DNA from: Multifurca ochricompacta
Lineage: Eukaryota > Basidiomycota > Agaricomycetes > Russulales > Russulaceae
Direction of reading: 5' to 3'
Assembly: GCA_022496185.1 (NCBI GenBank)
Contig: WTXG01000367.1
Coordinates: 1 to 30,095, forward strand
Length of the DNA: 30,095 bases
Of this stretch, positions 18,284 to 27,801 are shown in pieces (the first letter of the stretch is position 1; every line of letters starts with the position of its first letter). Made by a program: the position numbers and the translations under genes. Below the pieces are notes generated by a model. The model worked only from the letters and a program-made list of their open reading frames with translations, was not told the DNA's origin and did not search any database.

Positions 18284-20001
18284 TCATGGGTCTGCCGGCG
18301 GTGCTGGCGCTTCTCTATTTCCACCACGGCTTCTTCCCCTGCCTCGTTTGCCGGAGCCACGTCCTGCAAGCGCGATGCCAGCACCGGCATCGGACGGAGC
18401 AACAGCGCCCGAAGCGACTTCCGCAGCAGGCGCTTGCTGAGATGGGCGTAGATGAGGCAGTTTTCCCGCCTCACGCTGCAGAATCGTAGGGGCGGGCAAG
18501 ACACCAGGCTGAGTTGGAGCAGGGTTACGCCCCGACACGTCTTCTTCCCTCTTCCTTCTACTTCCGACATCCCTCCTTTCCCTAACGGGACCGTCCTTGG
18601 TGGGCTCTTTCTCCTTCTCCTTCTCCTTCTCTTTCTCAGTTCCACGGTCCCGCCTCCCGCCACCTTTGGATACTCCAGCGCCGCTGAGAGCGACCTCAAA
18701 CTGCCGAGATGCGACTCCGAGTACTGGTCGCGACCGCCTTCCAGACGCATTGGATGCCGACGGTGCGGGTGCAGATGCACCAACCTCTGTGGGAGAATTA
18801 GAAGGTAGCACTGGCGCAACTTGAACTTGATTGGACGGGGTAGAGGATGGTTTGGGTGGCTGTGCCTCCTGCGACTGGGTTGGTGCAGAACCAAGCTGTT
18901 TACCAGCTCGTGCAGACTTTGCCTTGCTGGGGGAAGGAGGTGGTGGCTTTGCCGCAGATGGGCCAGCAGGGGCACTTCCAGCTTTCGGTGGGGCCAAGGC
19001 GCTAGACTGGGCGGTGGCCTTTTGGGCGGCGGCAGCCCTCTTCGCTGCTCGCTTACCTAATGGCGCAGCCAAGTCGCCTTTGCCCGCCGAAGCAGCGTTG
19101 GTGACAGCGGTGGCAGATTTCTTTTTGAACTCCTCTTTCTTGGACGCTTGGACGACCTCCTTGTAGTGTGGGTGATTCCTCTGGATAGCCTCCTTATCCC
19201 TCTGTGCAGACTTCTCGGCCTTAAGGGCGTTCAGAAGAGGGGTGGATGCAGGCATGGTAGGACGCTCGGTAGACGCAACTAGAAGGAATTAAGTGACAGA
19301 ATGAACACGGAGACATGCGTATTACGGACCCAGCATTTCCAAGAGCTGGTCAGCATCGTAGGGCTTTGTTGATGGCGTCTCTAAGGACTGTAGGAAAGCG
19401 ATGTATTCTTCGTCTGATATCGTTCGTCAGGCAAAAGAGTGTCGAAGAGATTCATTATACCTTGATTGATTGTAGCATTCCTGCTGTCTGCCTTCTTCTT
19501 TTCCAACGGTAACTTCTGGTTAGGTGCAAACTCGACCACAGCTTGCGATTCGTTCCCTGGTTATAGAATCCCTTCGTTATCTCCATCTTAGCATAAAGTA
19601 GGCGAACACACCTGTTTTATCTCTGAATACATGCCCATCGTACTCGCGACTAAATTTGGCGACGAATTCCTCAGTTTTGAAGGCGATATATGCACGTGAA
19701 TGCACGTTCTCCTTGTTTAGCCTGAAATTAGACAGTAATCGGTATTTGGAACACGATGCCCTTTCGACATTCACCTCTTCCTCAGCTTTCCCGGATAAAA
19801 CTCCTTCCAAAGAGCAGTCTCATCCGTCACCCATGTCTGTACAGACTGCCAAAATATCGACTCCGGTAGATTTGGTGGTAACCTGCGTACAATGATCTTG
19901 AGGCGCTCGGTCCCACTAACTTTTGTCTGCCCTTGGCGCTTTTCCTTGACTTTGGGCTTTGCTTGAAGTTTCTTGGGAGGTTCACTAGTCGCACCGGACA
20001 T
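18284..20001 (-). CDS. UPF3: UPF3/SMG4-family nonsense-mediated decay factor (503 aa, 5 exons)
   Basis: On the minus strand, exons 20001-19775, 19721-19612, 19556-19461, 19413-19330 and 19278-18284 join to 504 codons. The N-terminal Smg4/UPF3 domain (about residues 30-160) is an RRM-like fold with RLKIIVRRLPPNLPESIF near residues 33-50, then LNKENVHSRAYIAFKTEEF and FRDKTGNESQAVVEFAPNQK. The rest is low-complexity: Ala/Pro/Ser-rich, with a run of Lys-Glu dipeptides encoded by the ccttct repeat near 18605-18640, and an Arg/Gly-rich end (RGRGRSRGGNRE). UPF3 links mRNA-bound junction complexes to UPF2/UPF1 and triggers decay of transcripts with premature stops. The start at 20001 is the first ATG giving MSGATSEPPKK. 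The C-terminal part is weakly conserved, so the last exon end is less certain. Confidence 0.9.
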
Positions 20002-20413
20002 CAAGAGAAAGTTGTAAGCTGACCAGTCCCTAAACCGATTACTGAACCATATTTGGAACAAGGAGCAACTAAACACGTGAGTCCAGTACTTATCTACGTA
20101 TAATAGGCGTACAGGTCAAGTACACAGCAGCTTTAACTTCAGATTTGTTTGTGTGATCATATAATTAAACTTGAGCGAATGAAACCGGCGCCCAAAGATG
20201 CTTCTTTTTTTTTGATTGAGGGTATTTACGGGTGTGCAGAATCAACTCGTGGACAAGGTTAATAGTAAAGAAATATCTCCCATATTCGGTTCGTCCATAA
20301 TGAAGTGTATGGTCGATTGTGTAACACGAATTTATGCCAGTGCAAACCAAGCAGGGGAACACAAACAGATTAGCTAGACGAGACATTCACCACAAGCTCT
20401 ATGGTATAGGCAA
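20002..20413. other. Intergenic stretch: UPF3 promoter and 3' end of the wall-protein gene
   Basis: About 410 bp with no gene recognised. A T8 tract lies near 20206. Short frames are present on both strands but show no motif. Confidence 0.5.
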
Positions 20414-21297
20414 TCAGAGGAAGAAAGCGAAGGCGATGGCAGCGATGCCAGAAGCGCCGAAAATGCTGGGCGCAACAATGCGGCCAACCCCGTTGCTGGG
20501 GGCCTTCGTCGCGGAACTGCTAGCAGTGCTGCTCGATTTGACAGATGAAGCTTGGTTAGAAGATGTCTTCGAGACAGAGGCCGTAGATGCAGAGGCACTG
20601 CTAGCAGCCGGGGTTGAAGAGGCTCCTGTAGCAGGGACGGATGATCCATTGATTTGTGCTTGAACGGTGGCGTTAAAAGTCCCTGTCATGCCAGTGAGGC
20701 TGTGTGAACGCGTGAGAGTGAGTGATCAGCCAGAACCAAGATGTCAGAACGCACGTGAACTTAGCGGAGAATGCCTCGGCATTGAACTGGGGCTGGGAGG
20801 CGTCTTTCAAGCTGTTTGACGTGAACCTGATAAAGCTAAGATGTGGGGTTGGCAGTCCGGCGGTACAGGAGAGAATATAGCACTCACTAGGAATTGAAGT
20901 TGGGGCCCACGGTGGCATCAGGGGTGAAGTCTACCGAGTTGACTTGGGAAACGTCAACACCAGTGGAAATTACTTGTAGGAGGGTCTACAGACAGATTAG
21001 TCTGGGGAAATCAAGTAAGTCGAGTCGACGGTGGAGCAAACCTGCTGTTGCACATTTCCGGCGTAGAGACCTATTAAAGAGGGTCCGAAAGACGCGAGGG
21101 AAGGTGAGTTGCCGTCATCCTTCCAAGCGATGGTTGTCTTTTGACCGGCAGGCCAACTAGTGGTGGAAACGGGGGCGGTAGTCTTCAAGAAAATGAGCAA
21201 TGCATCATGGGTAGGATGATGAGACACGTACGAAAATATTCGCCTGAACTGAGGAGGAAACGGCAGCAAGCGCGAGAATGAGAAGGGAGGAAAACAT
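20414..21297 (-). CDS. Kre9/Knh1-like Ser/Thr-rich GPI-anchored wall protein A (223 aa, 5 exons)
   Basis: On the minus strand, exons 21297-21232, 21182-21042, 20985-20888, 20835-20755 and 20699-20414 give 224 codons. Residues 1-19 (MFSSLLILALAAVSSSVQA) are a signal peptide. The Kre9/Knh1-like N-terminal domain follows, with STTSWPAGQKTTIAW, SLIGLYAGN, VDFTPDATVGPNSNFYFIRF-like strands and TGMTGTFNATVQAQING. A Ser/Thr/Ala-rich stretch (about 140-195) then leads to a hydrophobic tail (FGASGIAAIAFAFFL) as expected for GPI attachment. It probably sits at the plasma membrane or in the cell wall and may take part in glucan assembly; that role is inferred from family members. It is divergently paired with a paralogue at 21929. 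Confidence 0.87.
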
Positions 21298-21928
21298 TGT
21301 TGTATTTGTGGTTAAACAGTAAAGAGTGGACAGTAAAAAGGAAAGTGAGCGCGCTGACGGCGACGATTTGGTGAGGTTGAGGCAGAAGGATGAAGATGAA
21401 GAGAAGAGAAGAAAAAAAAAATGAATGGCCAATTTATATGTCGTGATTGATCCGATCGCGGCAAGCGGCGGGTCCGAAACGCTTAGCCGGCTTACCACTT
21501 ATGATGAGTTTACTACTTGTACACTTGCACACTTGTACACATAATTAAATTGCACAGGTCCCATAAATACACGTTTATGTAGATATCGATAGACAGATGG
21601 GCGACAGTCTTGCGAGAGAGGGTCAGCCTAGGAGAGGAGAGGAGAGGAGAGGAGAAGAGCTCGGCTCAGGCTTTTCCCACGGCCTATTCCTGGTTCCTGT
21701 TGGTTACCATTACCATAGTATTCATAATCACACTCCCGTCGCCTAGAGCAACAACGATGAACGGAATGGCAGCACGCTTACGCTTCATCATGTTACTTTC
21801 TGCTGGCCAGGGCTCTACAATCTTTTAAACCTCGTGTCAGTCTCGTGTTAATTATCGGTTCGATCTCTCAAATCAGACACACATTCTTTTCCTCTTCCCC
21901 CCCTCATATATATCGTCAGCTTGAGGCT
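21298..21928. promoter_or_regulatory. Shared promoter region between divergent wall-protein paralogues
   Basis: This 631-bp region separates the start codons of two oppositely oriented paralogues. It has a TATA-like atttatatg near 21431 for the minus gene and catatatatcg at 21904-21914, about 15-25 bp before the plus gene ATG (so that may lie in the leader). A GAGAG microsatellite (about 21632-21657) lies in between. Co-regulation is plausible but not shown. Confidence 0.45.
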
Positions 21929-22921
21929 ATGCGTTTAGCCCCCCGCTTCACGCTTGCAGCCTGTGCCCTAGCCTATACCCGATCCGTTCTCGGAGCACTT
22001 TATGTATGACACTTCAATTACATTCTCGTTGAACTTCTTCCGATCACCCTATCATAGGTAATTAACCCTACGGCGCAAGGTGTATGCGTTGGCGGGCAAC
22101 CCTGTCATGTCCAGTGGTTAGACGACGGCCAAGAACCCCTGCTGACAACTATGGGGCCGTGCTACGTCACATTGTATGCAGGCAATCAGGTTGGTTTTCT
22201 GCCTCTGTAGCCGATTTTACTCGAACCAACCGATGAGCAGAGAATAGTCCAGCGGATTGAACCAGTCGATGTATCGACGACTCATTCACTCACTTTCACA
22301 GTAAGTTAAACCTATTCTTTAAATGCGAGAAAAGAAGCCATGCTGAAATTCTTATTCCATTCAAGCCAAGTCCTAATGCTGGCCCCGATTCAGACACTTA
22401 GTACGATGCATTGCAAGAGACTGGCACCCGTGCTGACTTTTCTCTTCACACAGCTATATTGCCTTCGCCTCAATCAAATCTTCAAACTCTTCCCAACCAT
22501 TGCAAGCGTTTTCCACGTATTTCTCGTCAGTGCACTTCTCGATGCCATTAACGTTCGCTTGTTGAAAAGCCAAATTAGACTCGATCAGATGAACGGCTCA
22601 TTCAAGTCCCCAGTCCCCGCGTTGACATCTACAATACCGATACCCTCCTCAGTGCTGTCCGCACCCCCTAACCCAATTACCACATCCTTGTTCTCCAAAA
22701 CCATTTACTTGTCGACACCCACCTCCACATCAATACTATCATCACCATCCCTTCTGAAAACATCTTCCGCCTCTAGCTCTACAGTACCCTCTCCAGCTCC
22801 ACCGTCGACGTCCTCATCTATAAATGCCGCCCTTCCTTCTCTTTTAAACGCGGCGAGTCTGCGTTCCTCGTACAGTTGGGTCATCACCTTAGTGGGCCTA
22901 TCGTTTTCATTCATAGTGTAA
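21929..22921 (+). CDS. Kre9/Knh1-like Ser/Thr-rich GPI-anchored wall protein B (238 aa, 6 exons)
   Basis: Exons 21929-22003, 22058-22189, 22241-22300, 22366-22400, 22454-22525 and 22579-22921 give 239 codons. A signal peptide (about 1-23, ending near SVLGA) precedes a Kre9/Knh1-like domain with GGQPCHVQWLDDGQEP, CYVTLYAGNQ, PVDVSTTHSLTFTP, NAGPDSDTYYIAFASIKSS and DQMNGSF. A Ser/Thr/Pro-rich linker and a hydrophobic tail (SWVITLVGLSFSFIV) follow. Domain order and most splice positions match the divergent neighbour at 20414-21297, so the two are paralogues, though they are well diverged and this one has extra cysteines in the first strands. Function in wall glucan assembly or as a surface protein is inferred from the family. 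The 35-nt exon 4 is the shortest. Confidence 0.85.
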
Positions 22922-23235
22922 ACATAGAGGATGCCATAGTCGCATCGCCTCGCGACAGGTTTCGCAATTTATTATCGTCACACTCCACTATAACACCTGG
23001 TGTTCTATTACCGCTTAGTGAAACACTGTCAAATTATGAGCTCTAGTCATGTATTATCTCGCATGAATGGTGGTAGTAGACAAAGAATCAGAGTACTTGG
23101 AAAGAGAAAGAGAAGACAACGGTAGTGATCCCCTGCGTCACATGCGGAAACGCGTTTAGTCACGCGCGCCAGAACTTGACCTCATACAGCCACTTAAGCA
23201 ACGTTCGAATCCACTGCAGCGGCCTCAAAAGTTAA
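22922..23235. other. Intergenic stretch before ORC3
   Basis: About 310 bp holding the end of the wall-protein gene and the ORC3 promoter. Nothing beyond short A/G-rich tracts (aaagagaaagagaag near 23100) is seen. Confidence 0.5.
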
Positions 23236-25872
23236 ATGTCTTTTGTTCAGGAAGACGTCGACCCCAGTCAGGTAGTAACGTTATTGGGGATGTTCATGTT
23301 ATTTGCGCTAATACCACGACAGCCCGTTGTTTACATTCCGTGCGATGAAACCGCCACGGGTGTGTGAGACGCTCAAGCTCTTATTGGAGGCTCTAACTCT
23401 GAACCTGTATACCATTAGAATGCGATATTGATCAGCTGCAGGCCGAAGGGTATTTTCCTTTTGATGGAAGAGACTTGTCAGGAAGTTATGTTGCCCGCTT
23501 CAACCTGTATACGGCTGCCTGGAGAAAGTGCCTAGAAAGAATAGAAGTACGTGCCGCATTTTGTCCTCTGTGCATTCATGTTGAACTCAGGATTTAGCAT
23601 ATTGTAAATTCTCTTCACGCTCCCCTCGTTGATGAAGTTGTGCGATGCGTGCACCGCGCATACGATGACGTTCTTCCTGGATTGCCTTATGCGAGTTACC
23701 TGTAATTGCAGTGTCAGGTAGGTTTTCCTCCACTATGGAGTGTACCGCGATCTCACATGGCGGGGGGGCTAGGCACCTCGACAACTCAGGGGTTCATGTC
23801 CACGCTTGCTCGTCAGCTTGAGACAGGTCAAAGGGAGGACACCGAAGACGTTGATTCGCCACTTGCTCTTACATCACACACCTTTACCCATCCGACTGCC
23901 TGAATATTATGTCCTCCATGAAGGCTCTAGTAACCGGGTTTGTAGATCGCCCTCCTGAAGGCCAAGACAGTGAGTCATGCGATCATATCACTATCGGTTC
24001 ATAAGCTGAGTGAAATTTCATTAGTAAAACGAAAAGCAGCGACATCATTAGCCAATTACGACATCGAATTACTTAAGGTCTGGTATGATGTTCTCCGAGA
24101 TTCCGCTGGTAGGTCGTACAATTCATCCGTGGGGTTATAGTATTAACATCTCAGAGGGCTCGGAGTGTCCCCCGCAGCTTGTAGTTTTCCTTCACGGATT
24201 TGAACAATTTGATGTGTCTGTTATTCAGGACTTGTTCTATATCTGCAGGCAAGTGATAGTCCCTTGCGAAATAACGTCGCTCAATGGGTTATCAGTCCTT
24301 ACGTTCCCCAGCTCTCACTAGTCTTTGTCGTCGCCCTGTCGTTGCCAAACCCTTCTTTTCTGCATGCTACGTACCCGCAGTCCGTGTTATCTTTGCTCCG
24401 GGTGGATTCGTTTACACTCCCATCTGGAACTGATTTTCTGGAGAGTGTAATTGCTGAGGTTGTGCAAGGCTTTCATCCGTTTATTGTTGGAATACTCATT
24501 TTATTTGTCTCAGACGTTCTTCGACCTTCATTTCGAACCAGACATCATGGTTGGCCCGGCTACTCTTGATTTCTTGGCTGATTTCACCTGCCGTAACTCC
24601 TCTTCTGTTGAAGGAGTCTTATTGACCCTGCAGTTAGCTCATCTAAAGCATTTCGATGAACCACTTGCCATCTTCGTGAAAGATGAACTACTCGGTACAT
24701 CATCTCCCAAACTCGCCGCTAGGAAACTCTTGGACCCCAAAGCATCTGCCTTTCTTACCTCATTATTTTCATGGTCCTATGATTCCCAGAAACTGGTCTT
24801 AGATGGGGACGGTTGGGCCATAAACGACGTTGCCGGCTTATTGACCTTTATTGCTGAGGCGCGGGCCGACTTTCGCTCTCATCTCTTCCAGTCCAAGCTC
24901 GCGTTTAGGATGATGCGCAAAGTTCAGAGAGTGATGTTAGATATGGGTCACCGAAGCGCAGAGATAGAGAATACCCCACTTGGGATGATGAGTGCAAGCC
25001 TGAGAGCGAGCTGATGCGAGAAGGGAAGTACCTCGGGACTATGACAAAGTTGGTCGTCCTTTGGGCCTTCTCAATCAATTTGTATCCTCACCCATCATTC
25101 TCAGAAGCTGCCTAGAGAGAAACTTCAGACTTTGTTGTGGGAGCTGCGGTCATTCTTTGACGAGCTTCCTGTTACCTAGATGAAGCTCGAGAAGCGCATT
25201 GGCGTGTGGCAACCACTGTTGGATTGTTGGAGGGTGGCGAAGGGTCCAACTGCGCCCTGATCGCGGGTGAATTTGGAGACTGGCTCACGAAGTACTTTCA
25301 GTTAGTCACTTCCACTAAGTGTATCATTTCGCGAGCTGACGGACAAAATCCAGAGAGCGTATTATTAACTTAGAAGACCTCCGTCTATGGGACATCTGGC
25401 ATACCGGCTCGACACCATTCCTTCTGAGGTCAGGCTACTTTCGGCCCCTCTCGCTCTCGTCACGTCCTCATTAACTCTACAACAGATGCTCAACCCAGCT
25501 CCTCGCGCTAGCATCGTTTCTGCGCTTCTTCAACCCAAACCTTCCTTCCTGTACTCATGGAAACTCGACGCCGCAGAGGCTGCCCATATGGAAACTTCCT
25601 GATGTGAGCGTCCTATTCCGCCGATACTCGGCGGGACGCATGATCAACGTGTACGATTGGTACGAGTCGTTCTCACAGGTCATCGAAAGCCAGCGGAGTC
25701 ACCTGGCTGAGGATGGCGGCGAGGGGATAGTCTGGATGGAGAGGAGTGGAAAATGCACGTACAGGCACGATTCATGCGCGCATTGCACACGTTGGACTTC
25801 ATTGGGCTTCTCAGACATACTGGACGAAAAGTGGACCATGTCATGCGAACCGTGTTTGATATGCCAGAATAA
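23236..25872 (+). CDS. ORC3: Origin recognition complex subunit 3, with several single-base frame slips
   Basis: Likely exons are 23236-23271, 23323-23359, 23419-23546, 23598-23717, 23773-23969, 24025-24108, 24155-24248, 24296-24461, 24514-25052, 25105-25300, 25354-25428 and 25486-25872. The encoded segments follow ORC3 order: THLYPSDCLNIMSSMKALVT, QLVVFLHGFEQFD (AAA-like core), TFFDLHFEPDIMVGPATL, LRLWDIWHTGSTPF, and the C-terminal winged-helix part MINVYDWYESFSQVIESQ and ARFMRALHTLDFIGLLRHTG. ORC3 acts with ORC2/ORC5 to mark replication origins. Reading it through needs a frame change near 23692, between 23773 and 23876, near 25006, 25177, 25420, between 25500 and 25590, and near 25725. Most sites look like one base lost from a G or C run. 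Intron 7 (24249) has a GC donor. This is either consensus error or a decaying copy. Confidence 0.85.
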
Positions 25873-25990
25873 AATCTTTCAGACGCACGAAGCCAGGCTA
25901 AAAAGTAAAAAAAGCAAGAGAGTCGACAGTTTACTACGAAGTGTATATTCATGCAAAACTGATTAGAAAAGAGAATGTTAGGGTGAGGAA

Positions 25991-27515
25991 TTACCTAATG
26001 CTCCAAAACCCCCTACTCCACCACCGTCGTCTCCTGCTCTTTCTCCTCTTTCCGCCACCTAATAAAGGTGCCTGCTCCGCTTCTTCCGCTTCGTCACGGC
26101 TGATGGAAACAATATCTTCTTCTTCGGCTCCTTCACCAACCGCCTCCCCGTCACCCGATTCACGCGCGGTAAGAAGCTCCGGCTCGAGTGGGCTTGTCAG
26201 TGGATGGCCGAAGTCATCAATGTGAAGTCCACGCTGGCGAATTTTCCAACAGATGCACATGACTAAGAGAATGCCCTGCATAATGGCTGAGACGAGAAAC
26301 ATGACCCAACCTGAAACGCAAAAAAAATTAAAGGGGCGAAATTGTGATCGCAAAACCATGGCTTACTCGTCCAATTAGTGCCAGGCCTGAGCGGGCGATA
26401 TGAGATATGCCTTCGATTTGCAGATCAGTGCCCAAAACTCACCGAATCATGATGCTGATCACCATGATGATACCGCCAGGGGTCTGGATCATCATCATAG
26501 GTACACTAAGCGCGCCAACGAGCTTCAGACGATAGGTGTGCACAATTTGGGGAGCATATTGCAAAGCCGCGAGGATAGCAGAAGAGACGCCAAGGAAGGT
26601 TGCCCAGAGATCAAGCTGCGATCGAACGGGCCCAGAAGGGTCTGCAGGCGAGGACGACAGAAGTATGAAGGTAACAAAAGTACAAAAAGCTCTGTGTTCC
26701 ACACATGCGTTAGTCTCAACAGTCTCTGGAACACTAAAAGACGGACAGGTGTATAAGGACTATCCACGATAACAATATGGAGAGACGCCAATTGTCTGAT
26801 TTAAGATTCGTCTTGACGCGATCCGACAGGGGTGAATCATGGCTGTCAATATTTAGGGTAAGATATTTGAGATGAGGCGGAAAGTATATTAAATAGAGAA
26901 CAAGGCTGTAAGTGACGTTTAGCTAGCAGAGAAGCCGACCAAATGACGATGGCGCACATAACAGAGAACAAAAACCACTGGGTTCCGACCTGGATGACCC
27001 CGGCTACGGTTTCGAGGCAGTCCAGAGGGCTCTTCCAAACTTAGTAAGCGAGGGTCCTAGTTGATTAGGGGTGAGCGGAGCGAAGGCACTCACGTAGAAG
27101 CGGCAACATGCTATAATAGCATGCTGCATCACAATCCTGGGTATGGCATGTAGTTGAGAACTACCTTGCAGATTGAAACGAGAAAAATACAGCGCACATG
27201 TTGAGCATGCCGGATGCAGAAGAGGTACTTCCAAGCAGGAGAAACCATGGGCTGAATCCTTCTGAGGAGCCTTTGCTGATAATACGGTAATGCTTTTGCA
27301 CGGAACCAATGAGGTTTCAATGTCGAAATGAATGAAATATAAGACGGGTGCGATGAGACGTACCTGAGGTGCATAGGAAATGCAGAGCCCAAGAATGAGG
27401 CCGCCTGTGAGAAAGTCGGAGAACCAGTCATGCACCTTAAAGTGAAAAGAGCGCGTGAGCGCAGCTGTTCCGTGAAAAGAAGCTAAGAGCGCACCGGTGT
27501 ACATGCCGAAGACAT
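25991..27515 (-). CDS. PQ-loop repeat membrane protein (350 aa, 9 exons)
   Basis: On the minus strand, exons 27515-27495, 27435-27364, 27292-27198, 27136-27094, 27031-26958, 26905-26747, 26691-26443, 26386-26367 and 26310-25991 join to 351 codons with no break. The first PQ motif is SYAPQHYRIISKGSSEGFS, the second QYAPQIVHTYRLKLVGALS, each spanning a membrane hairpin; about seven hydrophobic segments are present. The tail is acidic, then has EQAPLL, which fits the [DE]xxxL[LI] vacuolar/lysosomal sorting signal, and a basic KRRKSRRRRWW end. PQ-loop proteins such as yeast Ypq1-3 and cystinosin export amino acids from the vacuole or lysosome; a similar role is inferred, the cargo is unknown. It converges with ORC3 (118-bp gap) and diverges from the ETF-QO gene. 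Exons 1 and 8 are only 21 and 20 bp. Confidence 0.87.
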
Positions 27516-27801
27516 GGTGGTGGGTGAGGACGTGAGTTGTGAGCTGAGGGTGGCAGTGGCTGCGTTCAGGTTCAGGCTCAGCCCCTCAAGCCTCGACCTC
27601 AACCTCAACCTCAACCTCAAGAGAACCGCGAGTTGTGAGTGAGTGAGCTTTAAACAGTTTCAGGGGTCCACATGGACTTCAATCTCCCGTCCCCCGTCAC
27701 CCCGTGTTCATAAGTCCATTTCACGTGATTTCGCGTCCTCCGCTCTCCGCTCTCCGCTATCTTAAAATTACTTTACAAACGACACGCGCGAAGGAGAGCA
27801 G
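27516..27801. promoter_or_regulatory. Bidirectional promoter between PQ-loop gene and ETF-QO gene
   Basis: The two start codons are 286 bp apart and face away from each other. The region holds a six-base tandem repeat (aacctc, about four units, 27600-27626) and a seven-base tandem repeat (ctccgct, three units, about 27737-27758) close to the ETF-QO start. No clear TATA box. Shared regulation is inferred from geometry only. Confidence 0.5.

Noticed and set aside
18280..19166. Several long frames overlapping UPF3 in other frames and strand
   Set aside because: GC-rich, low-complexity coding sequence of UPF3 leaves the other frames open; only the UPF3 frame joins to conserved upstream exons.
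23706..25014. ORC3 region as two or three separate genes
   Set aside because: The segments follow the order of one ORC3 protein, and the breaks fall at single-base frame slips, not at starts or terminators.
27597..27630. Telomere-like or CRISPR-like short repeat (aacctc units)
   Set aside because: Only about four contiguous six-base units with no spacers; it is a simple microsatellite in a promoter.
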